Positions 17,589 to 24,776 of a stretch of 47,750 bases of DNA are shown here, in pieces. Position 1 is the stretch's first letter; each line of letters begins with the position of its first letter. Made by a program: the position numbers and the translations under genes. The notes under the pieces are model-generated. The model searched no databases and was not told the origin of the DNA. It saw only the letters and a program-made list of their open reading frames with translations. Source of the stretch: a virus; the IMG/VR virus record IMGVR_UViG_3300026295_000001, positions 1-47,750 of that record. One strand, written 5' to 3'.

Positions 17589-17657
17589 GCGCCGATAGTC
17601 CAAGTAGGACGCCGCGCCACCAGCGCGGAGATCCCCGTTCAATCCGGGGGCGGCGCT
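17589..17657 (+). tRNA. tRNA-Gly-like cloverleaf (anticodon ACC), non-canonical
   Basis: A complete cloverleaf can be drawn: acceptor GCGCCGA (17589-17595) with GCGGCGC (17650-17656), 6 of 7 pairs; TA at positions 8-9; D arm GTCC / GGAC with a 5-base loop AAGTA; anticodon arm CCGCG / CGCGG with loop CCACCAG; a 4-base variable loop; and a perfect T arm CCCCG-TTCAATC-CGGGG. The anticodon would be ACC (17619-17621) and the discriminator is T73. G1-C72, C2-G71, G3-C70, U73 and C35-C36 are bacterial tRNA-Gly identity elements. It is odd in having C33 instead of the near-universal U33, no GG in the D loop and no encoded CCA. It may be a decoy, a regulator or a decayed gene. Confidence 0.55.
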
Positions 17658-17705
17658 CTCGGTAGGTCGCGCAGCCAGCCATCGCCGCGCTTGCATCGAC
17701 GCCGG

Positions 17706-17825
17706 ATGAGCGCGTCACCGGTCCGACCTGGGTGGACCTACCGGATCAATCAAAAGGCGCACGGCGCCTACATGATGGGGTGCCTGGGGAACGGAGCCAA
17801 AGGCCGCGTCGTTGGGGCGCAATGA
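17706..17825 (+). CDS. Possible 39-aa ORF inside the RNA locus
   Basis: ATG 17706 to TGA 17825. The encoded peptide is basic and ordinary in composition (MSASPVRPGWTYRINQKAHG at the start). The ATG lies between the arms of the 17660/17735 stem and there is no clear Shine-Dalgarno, only CGCCGG. It could be a regulated small gene or chance. Listed because it is the best open frame in the gap. Confidence 0.2.
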   Translation: MSASPVRPGWTYRINQKAHGAYMMGCLGNGAKGRVVGAQ

Positions 17826-17986
17826 TCCGTGAAGGAGACGGCGCTCCGCCCAGTAAATCCCCGATGGTGAGTTAGCCGCTGGTCTCCGGGGTGTTCACGG
17901 CCCGGCGACGTGCAGTGCCGGCGCGCGGCGCAGAAGCCCGGCGGTCTTTCCGGGCGGCTGGTCTGACGGCACAACAGGCCAGCACC

Positions 17987-18053
17987 GAGGCGGGGAGTGA
18001 AGGCCGAGTCGGTCACGTCACCGCGTCCCGACAACGCTGGAGCTCCCCGCCTC
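17987..18053 (+). terminator. Long stem-loop, terminator-like
   Basis: GAGGCGGGGAG (17987-17997) pairs perfectly with CTCCCCGCCTC (18043-18053) around a 45-base loop and is followed by TTGACTTTTCC. The stem would close the putative RNA just before the promoter element of the 18089 gene. The T-rich tail is interrupted and the loop is long, so it may be an RNA domain rather than an intrinsic terminator. Confidence 0.4.
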
Positions 18054-18068
18054 TTGACTTTTCCATCC

Positions 18069-18076
18069 AGTAAACT
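18069..18076 (+). promoter_or_regulatory. AGTAAACT promoter element before the early block
   Basis: AGTAAACT is shared with 17501, 28656 and 33612. The ATG at 18089 lies only 12 bases after it and has no Shine-Dalgarno, so if TAAACT is the -10 the mRNA would be nearly leaderless. No good -35 lies 17 bases upstream; TTGACT at 18054 is too close. Confidence 0.45.
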
Positions 18077-18088
18077 ACGTTAACACTC

Positions 18089-18322
18089 ATGCTACCGAGA
18101 CGTGTCAGTGTGGCGGTGAGCCAGAAGGAATATCGCGCCCTCAAGTGGGTCGCCGAACAGGCGCTCATTCGTCGGTACCCGCATGGCACAGGCCGAACTG
18201 TGCGACCGGGCATGGGCGCTATCCTCAGGACCAAGTCGATCGCACAAGCGCTCGCGGAGTACGAGGCGGCAAAGGCGGCGAAGGCGGCCACCAGTGACAG
18301 CGCGCAGGGGGAACAGGGATAG
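18089..18322 (+). CDS. Small DNA-binding-like protein, first gene of the early block
   Basis: 77 aa. The start (RRVSVAVSQKEYRALKWVAE) has the strand-then-helix pattern of ribbon-helix-helix proteins. The second half (AILRTKSIAQALAEYEAAKA) could be the second helix after a Gly/Arg-rich insertion, followed by an Ala/Lys tail. It is the first gene after the RNA locus and sits directly behind the AGTAAACT element, as an early regulator would. The RHH assignment is only a pattern match. Confidence 0.62.
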   Translation: MLPRRVSVAVSQKEYRALKWVAEQALIRRYPHGTGRTVRPGMGAILRTKSIAQALAEYEAAKAAKAATSDSAQGEQG

Positions 18323-18350
18323 CAGGCGGACCGGAGTGAAAGGGGACGCG

Positions 18351-18767
18351 GTGAACGTAGATCGGCAGCTTCGACCGAAGGGCTATCGGGTCCGCATGGC
18401 GCCGGACCATCCGCGTGCCAACTCCAAGGGCTGCGTTCTCGAACACATCCTCATTGTTGAGCGAGTGATCGGTCGCTTCCTCCGGAACGACGAGGAGGTG
18501 CATCACGCGAACGGCGATCGGCACGACAACCGCAACGCCAACCTCGTCGCCTGCCAAGACCGCGCCTACCACATGCTCTTGCACCTACGGATGCGAGCGC
18601 GAGCCGCCTGTGGTCACGCCGATTGGTTGAAGTGCACATACTGCGGGCAGTGGGATGATCTCGCTAGCCTTTCCGTGTCAAGGGACGGGGCTGGCCGCCT
18701 GCTGCAGGTTTACCACAAGTTCTGTGCGGCCAACTACCAGCGCACCCGCGCGAGGAGAACGGCATGA
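18351..18767 (+). CDS. HNH endonuclease with C-terminal zinc ribbon
   Basis: 138 aa from GTG 18351, chosen over GTG 18336 because AAAGGGG lies 5 bases before it. The core (VLEHILIVERVIGRFLRNDE, then EVHHANGDRHDNRNANLVAC) is a free-standing HNH_3-type nuclease: His-His, Asn and the D-N-R-x-x-N-L motif. A Cys-rich tail follows (ACGHADWLKCTYCGQWDD) and matches the tail of the 22648 nuclease. It sits between the early regulator and the exonuclease and overlaps the latter (ATGA). Homing-type genes like this cut DNA of related phages lacking them. Confidence 0.85.
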   Translation: MNVDRQLRPKGYRVRMAPDHPRANSKGCVLEHILIVERVIGRFLRNDEEVHHANGDRHDNRNANLVACQDRAYHMLLHLRMRARAACGHADWLKCTYCGQWDDLASLSVSRDGAGRLLQVYHKFCAANYQRTRARRTA

Positions 18768-19852
18768 GTTCCATCAGCCAGTATAAGGACGAGGCGGAGT
18801 GGCTGAAGGCTCGAGCCACCGGGCTGGGCGCGAGTGACGCCGCCGCCGTGTGCGGCCTCGATCCGTGGCGCACGCCGCTCAACGTGTATGAGGAAAAACT
18901 AGGACTCGCGCCTCCAAAGCCCGACACGCCGGCGATGCAGCGCGGGCGACTCCTCGAATCGGTGGCGTGCGATCTCTACGCGAAGCTGACGAGCCGCAAG
19001 CTCCGGCGGCAGCCGCTCCGGCGCCACCCGTCCTACGACTTCATCCTGTGCTCGGTGGACCGACAGATCATCGCGAACGGCGATGACCACGACGGCCCCG
19101 GCATTTTGGAGGTAAAAAGCCCTGGGCTCCGTGCGTTCAGTCGGATGAAGCGGGAAGGACTGCCCGCGCCGTACATCTGCCAACTCCAGCACTCGCTCGG
19201 GGTGTGGGACTACACCTGGGGCAGCTACGCGGTGTTCAGCGCAGAATTATGGAGCCTTCTCTGGTTCGACGTGAAACGCGACGATGCGTTCGTGGCGTCG
19301 TTGTTCGAGCAGGAGATCAAGCTGTGGAACGACCACATCGTGCGTCGGGTGCCGCCGCCTCCGCTCACGAAGGCGCTGGCCGCACCCGAGGGCGTCGAGT
19401 TGCCAGCGGTCGAAGGGGCCGTCGTACAGCGCGACGACGTGGCATGGACCGAAGCGGCGGAGAGCTACAAACAGGCCGTGACACTGCGTGAGACGGCGGA
19501 GCTGGTGGAGGAGCAGGCGAAGGGGCGGTTGAAGGAACTGCTCGGCGGCTACGGCGTCGCGGAAGGGGCAGACCTGCGGGTCTACTACCGCCAGATGCCG
19601 GGGCGGAAGACGCTCGACAAGAAGGCCCTCGTGAACGCGAAGCCGCTCGACCCGATCAAGGTGGGGACGACGGTTGCGACGTGGGCTGAACAACTCCCAG
19701 ACGTCGAGAAGGCGACCTACAACGTCGGTGGCTTGCTCCTGCGGCTCGCGGAGGACCGGCTGGACCTGGGGGCGTTCGACAAGGTGGGCAAGAACTTTGA
19801 CGAGTTCCGGGCATTTCGGCTGCGGCCAGAGACCGGTGACGAGGATGACTGA
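18764..19852 (+). CDS. yqaJ: YqaJ-family exonuclease
   Basis: 362 aa. The viral recombinase/lambda exonuclease fold shows GASDAAAVCGLDPWRTPL near the N-terminus, MQRGRLLESVACDLY with E65, ILEVKSPG with the metal-binding E116-x-K118, and YICQLQHSLGV with Q142. A charged helical region follows about residue 230. It would digest one strand of double-stranded DNA ends to give tails for the RecT annealase encoded at 21179. The two together form a RecE/RecT- or Red-type recombination system. Confidence 0.88.
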   Translation: MSSISQYKDEAEWLKARATGLGASDAAAVCGLDPWRTPLNVYEEKLGLAPPKPDTPAMQRGRLLESVACDLYAKLTSRKLRRQPLRRHPSYDFILCSVDRQIIANGDDHDGPGILEVKSPGLRAFSRMKREGLPAPYICQLQHSLGVWDYTWGSYAVFSAELWSLLWFDVKRDDAFVASLFEQEIKLWNDHIVRRVPPPPLTKALAAPEGVELPAVEGAVVQRDDVAWTEAAESYKQAVTLRETAELVEEQAKGRLKELLGGYGVAEGADLRVYYRQMPGRKTLDKKALVNAKPLDPIKVGTTVATWAEQLPDVEKATYNVGGLLLRLAEDRLDLGAFDKVGKNFDEFRAFRLRPETGDEDD

Positions 19853-20045
19853 TACGGTGATCGAGCACTACGGGGACGTCGAGATCCGCCAGCAGGAGGA
19901 CGGCCGCTACGCCGCTACCGTCGCGGGCCGCGCGCTGACTGCCAGGCGCGTCGAGAATCTCCGGTTGCTCATCGACACCTGGCGCCGCTACTGGGCCTGG
20001 ATGCCGCCGGGGGCGCCACCGGGTGCCAGAGGCAAGGACGCATGA
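19845..20045 (+). CDS. Small hypothetical protein
   Basis: 66 aa, overlapping the end of the exonuclease by 8 bases. The first 40 residues (VEIRQQEDGRYAATVAGRAL) look like a small beta hairpin fold followed by a helix (VENLRLLIDTWRRYWAW). The Pro/Gly tail is disordered. It may be a partner of the recombination proteins. Not recognised. Confidence 0.65.
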   Translation: MTDTVIEHYGDVEIRQQEDGRYAATVAGRALTARRVENLRLLIDTWRRYWAWMPPGAPPGARGKDA

Positions 20046-20566
20046 CCTTCGTCAAGGCAGCAGACACGTCGGTGCCGGTCTCGCGTTCGCAGGGCGAGCT
20101 CGAGCGGATCCTGCGGCGCTATGGCGCCTCTGGCTTCGGGACGCAGGCCGACTACGAAGCCGGGATCATCCGGGTCTTCTTCCGGGTGCCCGACACCGTG
20201 GGCGGTCCGACGTCGATCCCGATTCGGCTCGAGGTGGACGTGAAGGCGATGGCGGCGGCACTGGGCCGCGATCGCAAGCGGAAGCCGAGCTCGCGGCGGC
20301 GGTGGGTCGACGGCCGGCTGCGGACGTTTGAGCCGAAAGACCCGACCGAGCAGGCGGAGCGCGTCGCGTGGCGCCACCTGGTGCTCTGGGTTGACGCATC
20401 GCTCTCGGCGGTCGCTGCGGGCCTGCAGAAGGTGTCCGAGGCGTTCCTCGCGCACACGCTGGTGCGGGGCGACAACGGCCAGGTCATGCGGATCGTGGAC
20501 CAGCTCGATGCGGCGGCGGGCGGTAACTGGCGGCTGCGGCTCGCACCGCCAAAGGCGGAGAAGTGA
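20042..20566 (+). CDS. Conserved phage hypothetical protein
   Basis: 174 aa. The opening TSVPVSRSQGELERILRRYG is a motif I recall from an unnamed family found in many phages near recombination genes. A basic linker (RDRKRKPSSRRRWVDGR) and an amphipathic C-terminal helix (LRHLV-like, then AGLQKVSEAFLAHTL) follow. No catalytic motif. Nucleic-acid binding is plausible from the basic stretch and from the neighbours. Confidence 0.75.
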   Translation: MTFVKAADTSVPVSRSQGELERILRRYGASGFGTQADYEAGIIRVFFRVPDTVGGPTSIPIRLEVDVKAMAAALGRDRKRKPSSRRRWVDGRLRTFEPKDPTEQAERVAWRHLVLWVDASLSAVAAGLQKVSEAFLAHTLVRGDNGQVMRIVDQLDAAAGGNWRLRLAPPKAEK

Positions 20567-20856
20567 CGGCGGCTACAACTCGGAAGCTCGCCGACAAGGC
20601 TGTGGCGCGCGGGATTAAGTGGCTCGACGCCAACGTCCCGGGGTGGCGGAAGAAGATCGACCTCGACAGCCTCGACCTTAAGTTCCCATGCGACTGTGTG
20701 CTGGGGCAGATCGACGGCAATTTCTACGAGGGCGTCTGGGTCCATCGGCTCACGAGAGCCCAGGTGTTCGCGTTCGGATTCAACGCGACTGCAGCGACGC
20801 CGTTTGGCGCGCTCACCGCCGCGTGGCGTCGGGCGCTCAAGCGGAGGAAGAAGTGA
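20563..20856 (+). CDS. Small conserved phage protein
   Basis: 97 aa from GTG 20563 (GTGA overlap). It has the pattern GIKWLDANVPGWRKKID, then CDCVLGQIDGNFYEG, and ends WRRALKRRKK. This WLDxxxPGW / CVLGQ arrangement occurs in small phage proteins of unknown role. Function not known. Confidence 0.72.
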   Translation: MTAATTRKLADKAVARGIKWLDANVPGWRKKIDLDSLDLKFPCDCVLGQIDGNFYEGVWVHRLTRAQVFAFGFNATAATPFGALTAAWRRALKRRKK

Positions 20857-20999
20857 TGTTCATCGTCTACGCGAAGTGCCGGACCTGTGGCAATGAGGAC
20901 AGCATCGCGTCGTTCGACAATGAGCGCGATGCCGTCGCCTACGTGGCCGAGCAGGCCCAGAAGCGCAAGGACTTCGGCCTCCGCATCGAGGACGAATGA
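20856..20999 (+). CDS. Very small Cys-pair protein
   Basis: 47 aa. TGATG coupling to the gene before and ATGA to the next. KCRTCGNED gives one C-x2-C pair, followed by a helix (ERDAVAYVAEQAQKRKD). A single pair is not a full zinc site, so dimerisation or a partner would be needed. Not recognised. Confidence 0.6.
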   Translation: MFIVYAKCRTCGNEDSIASFDNERDAVAYVAEQAQKRKDFGLRIEDE

Positions 21000-21151
21000 C
21001 ATCGCCCACGCCAGTGCCCGTGTACGACGGCGACAGCGATTTCTGCTCGCGTTGCCACGATCACACGGGGTTCGAGCTCGTGGACGGGGAGTGGCTCTCA
21101 ATCTGCTGCGGTGCGCGGCCGACCGACGTCGACGTTGAACCGCGCGACTAA
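20996..21151 (+). CDS. Very small zinc-ribbon-like protein
   Basis: 51 aa, ATG 20996 overlapping the previous stop. It has FCSRCHDHTG and LSICCGARPTD, two Cys pairs and nearby His, enough for one zinc site. High third-position GC and tight coupling support it as a real gene. Function not known. Confidence 0.6.
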   Translation: MTSPTPVPVYDGDSDFCSRCHDHTGFELVDGEWLSICCGARPTDVDVEPRD

Positions 21152-21178
21152 CGGAGCGTAACCGGAACGGAGGGGTGT

Positions 21179-22069
21179 ATGGCGGACAAGGCGAAGGGCA
21201 CGGCGGTGGCGGGTCGGCCACCCAAGACGGTGAAGGACATGGTCATCGCCGCGCAGGCGCAGATCGCCGCGGTGCTTCCCGCGCACATGGACGCGGCGAA
21301 GGTGGTGCAGGGAGTGCGGCTCGCGATCGCTCAGAATCCCGCGCTCGAAGCCTGCGACCCCAAGACGGTGCTCTTCGCCGTCATGGCGGCGTCGCGCATC
21401 GGGCTCGAGCTCAACTCCCCGCTCCAGCACGCGTGGCTCATTCCCTACGGGAAGGAAGCCACCCTCCAGATTGGCTACCGAGGCTATCAAGAGCTCGCGC
21501 GCCGGGGCGGCGAGATTCGCAACATCGAGGCGCGCGCGGTCTTCCAGGGCGACGACTTCAATTACCAACTCGGCGACAAGCCGTTCGTGAAGCACAAGCC
21601 GAGCGGGGCGACGGACGCGAAGCTTCTCACCCACGCCTACGCGATCGCGTTTCCCAAGGACGGCGGGACGCCCATTATCGAGGTGATGACGCGCGCCGAG
21701 ATCGACGCAGCGCGTAAGGTGAGCCGCTTCGGCGATCGGCCGGACTCGCCTTGGTCTCAATGGACGGCGGAGATGAGTAGAAAAACTGCCGTCCGAAGAC
21801 TGAGTAAGTACCTTCCTCTAAGTCCTGAGATGGCGGCCGCGATCGAGATGGACCTGCGGAGCGAGACGGGGAAGGTGCACGAGCCGAGCGCCCTCATTGA
21901 TAGCAGCGAGAGTCTCGCGGCGGACATGCAGAGCAAGACCGAGGAGCAGCTCGCCGAGCTCCGGGAGCGGATGGCGCCGCCCGCGAAGGCCGAGCCCAGC
22001 GCGCCTGTCACGGCGCAGCCTGCAGCGCCCGTAGCCGAGCAGCCGCCAGTCGGGGACACGCCGTGGTAA
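21179..22069 (+). CDS. recT: RecT-family single-strand annealing protein
   Basis: 296 aa, with GGAGGGG 4 bases before ATG 21179. Typical RecT signatures are QNPALEACDPKTVLFAVMAA, SRIGLELNSPLQHAWLIPYG and ATLQIGYRGYQELARRGGEI. Later it has SPWSQWTAEMSRKTAVRRLS, also characteristic. The C-terminal 60 residues are acidic and Pro-rich, a tail that in annealases often binds SSB. It pairs complementary single strands made by the YqaJ exonuclease. Confidence 0.93.
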   Translation: MADKAKGTAVAGRPPKTVKDMVIAAQAQIAAVLPAHMDAAKVVQGVRLAIAQNPALEACDPKTVLFAVMAASRIGLELNSPLQHAWLIPYGKEATLQIGYRGYQELARRGGEIRNIEARAVFQGDDFNYQLGDKPFVKHKPSGATDAKLLTHAYAIAFPKDGGTPIIEVMTRAEIDAARKVSRFGDRPDSPWSQWTAEMSRKTAVRRLSKYLPLSPEMAAAIEMDLRSETGKVHEPSALIDSSESLAADMQSKTEEQLAELRERMAPPAKAEPSAPVTAQPAAPVAEQPPVGDTPW

Positions 22070-22467
22070 CCGTGCCGCAGTTGACCTACGGGTCGAAGGC
22101 GATGCATCCCGAGCCGGTGAACATGACGATGCAGGATCTCGTCCACGAGCTCGCGGGCGCGGAAGACAGTCCCAACCCCGTGATTGTCGAGCTCGAGCCA
22201 GGCGACGGGACGTACTACAACCTCCTCATCGTGCCCGCTTGGCACATCGACGTCGGCACGTTCCTCGGCCGTTACGGGATCCAGGTGGAGGAGGCAGAGC
22301 GGTATCTGATCGTCACGAAGCTCGACGACCAGCAGGGGCGCGCGTTCTACGCGACCAAGGACGTCGGCGAGTGGGACCTGCACGGGATCGAGAACGACTG
22401 GACGCGGGAGCTGCTCGTCTGGTGGCTCAAGATCCTGTGGGGGCTCATCGAGGAAGCGCGCACGTGA
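22063..22467 (+). CDS. Hypothetical protein
   Basis: 134 aa from GTG 22063, which overlaps the recT stop; GTG 22072 is an alternative. The sequence is acidic, with a helix NMTMQDLVHELAGAED, a beta part (YYNLLIVPAWHIDVGTFLG) and a C-terminal helix (DWTRELLVWWLKILWGLIEE). Probably a small soluble accessory protein of the recombination block. Not recognised. Confidence 0.68.
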   Translation: MVTVPQLTYGSKAMHPEPVNMTMQDLVHELAGAEDSPNPVIVELEPGDGTYYNLLIVPAWHIDVGTFLGRYGIQVEEAERYLIVTKLDDQQGRAFYATKDVGEWDLHGIENDWTRELLVWWLKILWGLIEEART

Positions 22468-22670
22468 CGGGGCCGCAACCGGCTCCACTGCCGAAGATGT
22501 CGCGCGAGGAGAAGTGGTACCGGCGCGACGAGTCCAAGGTGTCCGAGGAGATCGCCCAGAAGGAGGGCGACCACCTTCTCAAGCAGGGAGACCTGATCGG
22601 CAGCGAGGTCGCGTTCCGGATCGCGGCCAGAATCAGACTGAGGCGTGATGAGCAGCTCGAAGCCTTCTAG
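22464..22670 (+). CDS. Small charged helical protein with VTGP start
   Basis: 68 aa from GTG 22464 (GTGA overlap). It begins V-T-G-P, the same start encoded by the junction repeat at 24970, 25763, 26528 and 26963. The rest is a charged helix (REEKWYRRDESKVSEEIAQK). Not recognised. It overlaps the start of the following HNH gene. Confidence 0.6.
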   Translation: MTGPQPAPLPKMSREEKWYRRDESKVSEEIAQKEGDHLLKQGDLIGSEVAFRIAARIRLRRDEQLEAF

Positions 22671-23160
22671 GCTCTGTGAATGTGGGTGCGGGTCGCCCGC
22701 TCCCATCTCACCGCGGACGTACACTAGCCTCGGTGTGAGGCGCGGACAGCCGCGCAGGTTTATTCAGGGCCACAACGTTCGCAAGCAGACTGTGAAACGG
22801 TACCACCAAGTCTCTACACCCGGTGGTACGCGTTGCGTGCACCGCGTGATCGTGGAGACGGCGCTCGGTCACCCACTCCCGCCTGGGGCTGAGGTGCACC
22901 ACGTCAACGGCATCCGTGGGGACAATCGCCACGGGAATCTCGTGGCGTGTGAGGATGCGGCCTATCACAAGCTCTTGCACCAACGCGCGCGAGCGCTGCG
23001 GGAGTGCGGCCACGCCGATTGGCGCCGCTGCCGGCACTGTCGACGGTATGACTCGCCCGCGAACCTTTACATCGGTCCGGGACTGGGACCAACGGTGCAG
23101 CACCGCGCGTGTGACGCTGCGAACGCGCGACGGAGGCGACGTGAGCGAGTTACACGCTGA
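22648..23160 (+). CDS. HNH endonuclease with two Cys motifs
   Basis: 170 aa from ATG 22648, overlapping the previous gene by 23 bases; GTG 22645 is an in-frame alternative. An N-terminal CECGCGSPAP zinc-like motif precedes the HNH core (VHRVIVETALGHPLPPGAE, VHHVNGIRGDNRHGNLVAC). The tail RECGHADWRRCRHCRRYD is clearly related to the tail of the 18351 nuclease. It lies inside the early block between small genes, as an inserted homing-type nuclease would. Its 3' end overlaps the next gene by 20 bases. Confidence 0.84.
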   Translation: MSSSKPSRLCECGCGSPAPISPRTYTSLGVRRGQPRRFIQGHNVRKQTVKRYHQVSTPGGTRCVHRVIVETALGHPLPPGAEVHHVNGIRGDNRHGNLVACEDAAYHKLLHQRARALRECGHADWRRCRHCRRYDSPANLYIGPGLGPTVQHRACDAANARRRRRERVTR

Positions 23161-23659
23161 CTACCTGGCAGTAGACGAGTCACATCGCTGGGGGCGACCC
23201 TTGAACGAGCTCTTTCCCCAACTTCGCCGAGAGGCGTGGGAAGCGCGCGGTGCCTGGCGTTACCGAGTGCTGCCACATGGCGCGCTCGTCTCGGTTCGTG
23301 TCGTGCCGCCCGAGGAAGGCAAGGAGTCGGCCTTTCTCTTGGAGCTACGGATAGCCAGAAAGCAGCCGCCGGCCGACGAGAAGGGGTGGCAATCTTGGAG
23401 TCGCGAGTTGGCTGTGTTTCTTCGTTCGCTCACCGGCGAGGAGGGCGACTGGGAGGAGACGAAGCGGGTGCCGGAGAAGGCGGATGCGACCTTCCGGTTC
23501 CGCGTCCGCCAGTCCGTCATCGTGTGCGTGCGGTGCCGGAAGCGGCCGGCCGTCGACGTGGGGAAGTACAAGGAGGACATCTGTACGGAGTGCGCGACCG
23601 AACTCGGCGCCGAGGAGGCGAGCGAACTCAACGCTAGTCACCAACGGGAGCTCCTGTGA
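23141..23659 (+). CDS. Zinc-ribbon protein of unknown function
   Basis: 172 aa from GTG 23141, preceded by GGAGG at 4 bases. This start lies within the 3' end of the HNH gene. The N-terminal 120 residues are mixed alpha/beta (WRYRVLPHGALVSVRVVPPE). The C-terminus carries two C-x2-C pairs (VCVRCRKRPAV and ICTECATELG), a zinc ribbon. Possibly a DNA- or polymerase-binding early protein. Not recognised. Confidence 0.68.
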   Translation: MSELHADYLAVDESHRWGRPLNELFPQLRREAWEARGAWRYRVLPHGALVSVRVVPPEEGKESAFLLELRIARKQPPADEKGWQSWSRELAVFLRSLTGEEGDWEETKRVPEKADATFRFRVRQSVIVCVRCRKRPAVDVGKYKEDICTECATELGAEEASELNASHQRELL

Positions 23660-24057
23660 CCAAGGACCACATGCTGGACTTCAACGATCTGACCGCGACG
23701 CAGCGTTCACAACTGACCGCGGCGAGCGAGTTGTACGCAAAGCACCTCCAGGCGCTCGCGAAGAGCGCCCGCGAACTGGGCAAGGAGGCGGACGCGAAGA
23801 GCTTCGAGACCGAGGCCGAGGGCGTCACGGCCGAGATCGTGCCCAAGCTCGCGAGCGAGGACGGCGTGAAGCTGCGGGCGCATGAGGTGCGGATCATCGA
23901 GAAGGGGCTGGCCTTCTTTCTCAAGAATCTTCGGGCCGCGAAGGGGACAGTGCGCGGGCTCGGGAAGTTCGCGCTCGCGGAGGAGTTTGAGGCGGAAGCG
24001 GTCGAAGCGGAGACCTCACTGTTGCCCCAATTCAGCGAGCAAGGGAGCCTCGTATGA
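23656..24057 (+). CDS. Helical/coiled-coil early protein
   Basis: 133 aa from GTG 23656 (GTGA). It is nearly all helix, acidic and Ala-rich (ASELYAKHLQALAKSARELG), with no Cys, membrane segment or catalytic motif. The next gene, also coiled-coil, overlaps its stop, so the two may form a complex. Not recognised. Confidence 0.68.
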   Translation: MTKDHMLDFNDLTATQRSQLTAASELYAKHLQALAKSARELGKEADAKSFETEAEGVTAEIVPKLASEDGVKLRAHEVRIIEKGLAFFLKNLRAAKGTVRGLGKFALAEEFEAEAVEAETSLLPQFSEQGSLV

Positions 24058-24776
24058 AAGCCGTGCACCACATCAACGGTGACCTGACTGACAATCGGCC
24101 CGAGAATCTGAGTGTGGACGAGCCCGCGTGGACAGCGCCCCAGGCGTCGCTGCCTATCCAGTCGAGCGAGCACTACCTCGGGGTCTCGGAGGCGCTCCGC
24201 GAAGTCAAGCGGTTCGAGCGGCAGGTAGTCGACTTCTTCGCCCCGCTTAAGAAATCCGCCCGCGCGGCGTGGCAAGGGCTCGTGGATCGGGAGAACGCCG
24301 TGCTCGCCCCGTCCAAGGCGTGGGAGGTGCAGGCGAAGCATGCACTCGCCGCCTACGATGAAGCGCAGGAGCGGCGGCGGCGTGAGGAGCAGCGCCGCCT
24401 AGAGGCCGAGGCGCGTCGACAGGAGGAGGAGCGGCGCCTGGCGGCCGCCGTGCAGCTTGAGACCGAGGGGCTGGCGCAGCGCGACCAGGCGAAGCTCGCG
24501 GAGGCAGAGCAGATCATCGCAGCCCCCGTCGTAATTCACCCCGTCGTTGTGGAGAAGGCGACCCCGAAGGCCGAAGGCATTAGCTATCGCGACGTGTGGG
24601 ACGCCCGTGTAGTGAACCTCGCAGCCTTAATCCAACATGTGGCCCAACACCCCGACTTGACCGGCCTGCTCGAGCCCAAGATGAGCGCGTTGCGAGACCT
24701 GGCGCGGTCGGCGAAGAGCAACTTGGGCCTCCCCGGTGTCGAGGCGTTCTCGACCCGCGTCGTAGCCGCACGGTGA
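24054..24776 (+). CDS. Coiled-coil phage protein with N-terminal HNH mini-motif
   Basis: 240 aa. Residues 4-19 (VHHINGDLTDNRPENL) are a near-perfect HNH core, but the upstream and downstream parts of an HNH domain are missing. Residues 40-150 contain a coiled coil (ERRRREEQRRLEAEARRQEE) and the C-terminus has ISYRDVWDARVVNLAALIQH and LGLPGVEAFSTRVVAAR. This helical core resembles proteins that accompany RecT or ERF annealases in other phages. The mini-motif looks like a fusion or a remnant. Confidence 0.75.
   Translation: MKAVHHINGDLTDNRPENLSVDEPAWTAPQASLPIQSSEHYLGVSEALREVKRFERQVVDFFAPLKKSARAAWQGLVDRENAVLAPSKAWEVQAKHALAAYDEAQERRRREEQRRLEAEARRQEEERRLAAAVQLETEGLAQRDQAKLAEAEQIIAAPVVIHPVVVEKATPKAEGISYRDVWDARVVNLAALIQHVAQHPDLTGLLEPKMSALRDLARSAKSNLGLPGVEAFSTRVVAAR

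Larger units (their letters stand above)
17515..18053 (+). ncRNA. Putative structured RNA locus containing a tRNA-like domain
   Basis: This is the only gap over 300 bases. It begins after a promoter-like sequence. It holds, in order, a tRNA-Gly-like cloverleaf (17589-17657), a long-range 9-bp stem (CGGTAGGTC at 17660-17668 with GACCTACCG at 17735-17743), a short hairpin (GCCCGG at 17936-17941 with CCGGGC at 17950-17955) and an 11-bp stem near its end (17987-17997 with 18043-18053). A second copy of the promoter element follows at 18069. I recognise no known RNA family; tmRNA is excluded by the contiguous cloverleaf and the absence of its tag region. The boundaries are inferred. Confidence 0.45.

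Noticed and set aside
17515-18053. tmRNA or group I intron
   Set aside because: The tRNA-like part is contiguous, with no tag-reading frame or split ends; no intron core elements or interrupted gene were recognised.
17891-18073. 60-aa frame in the RNA locus
   Set aside because: Very Arg/Ala-rich, no ribosome binding site and crosses the arms of strong stems.
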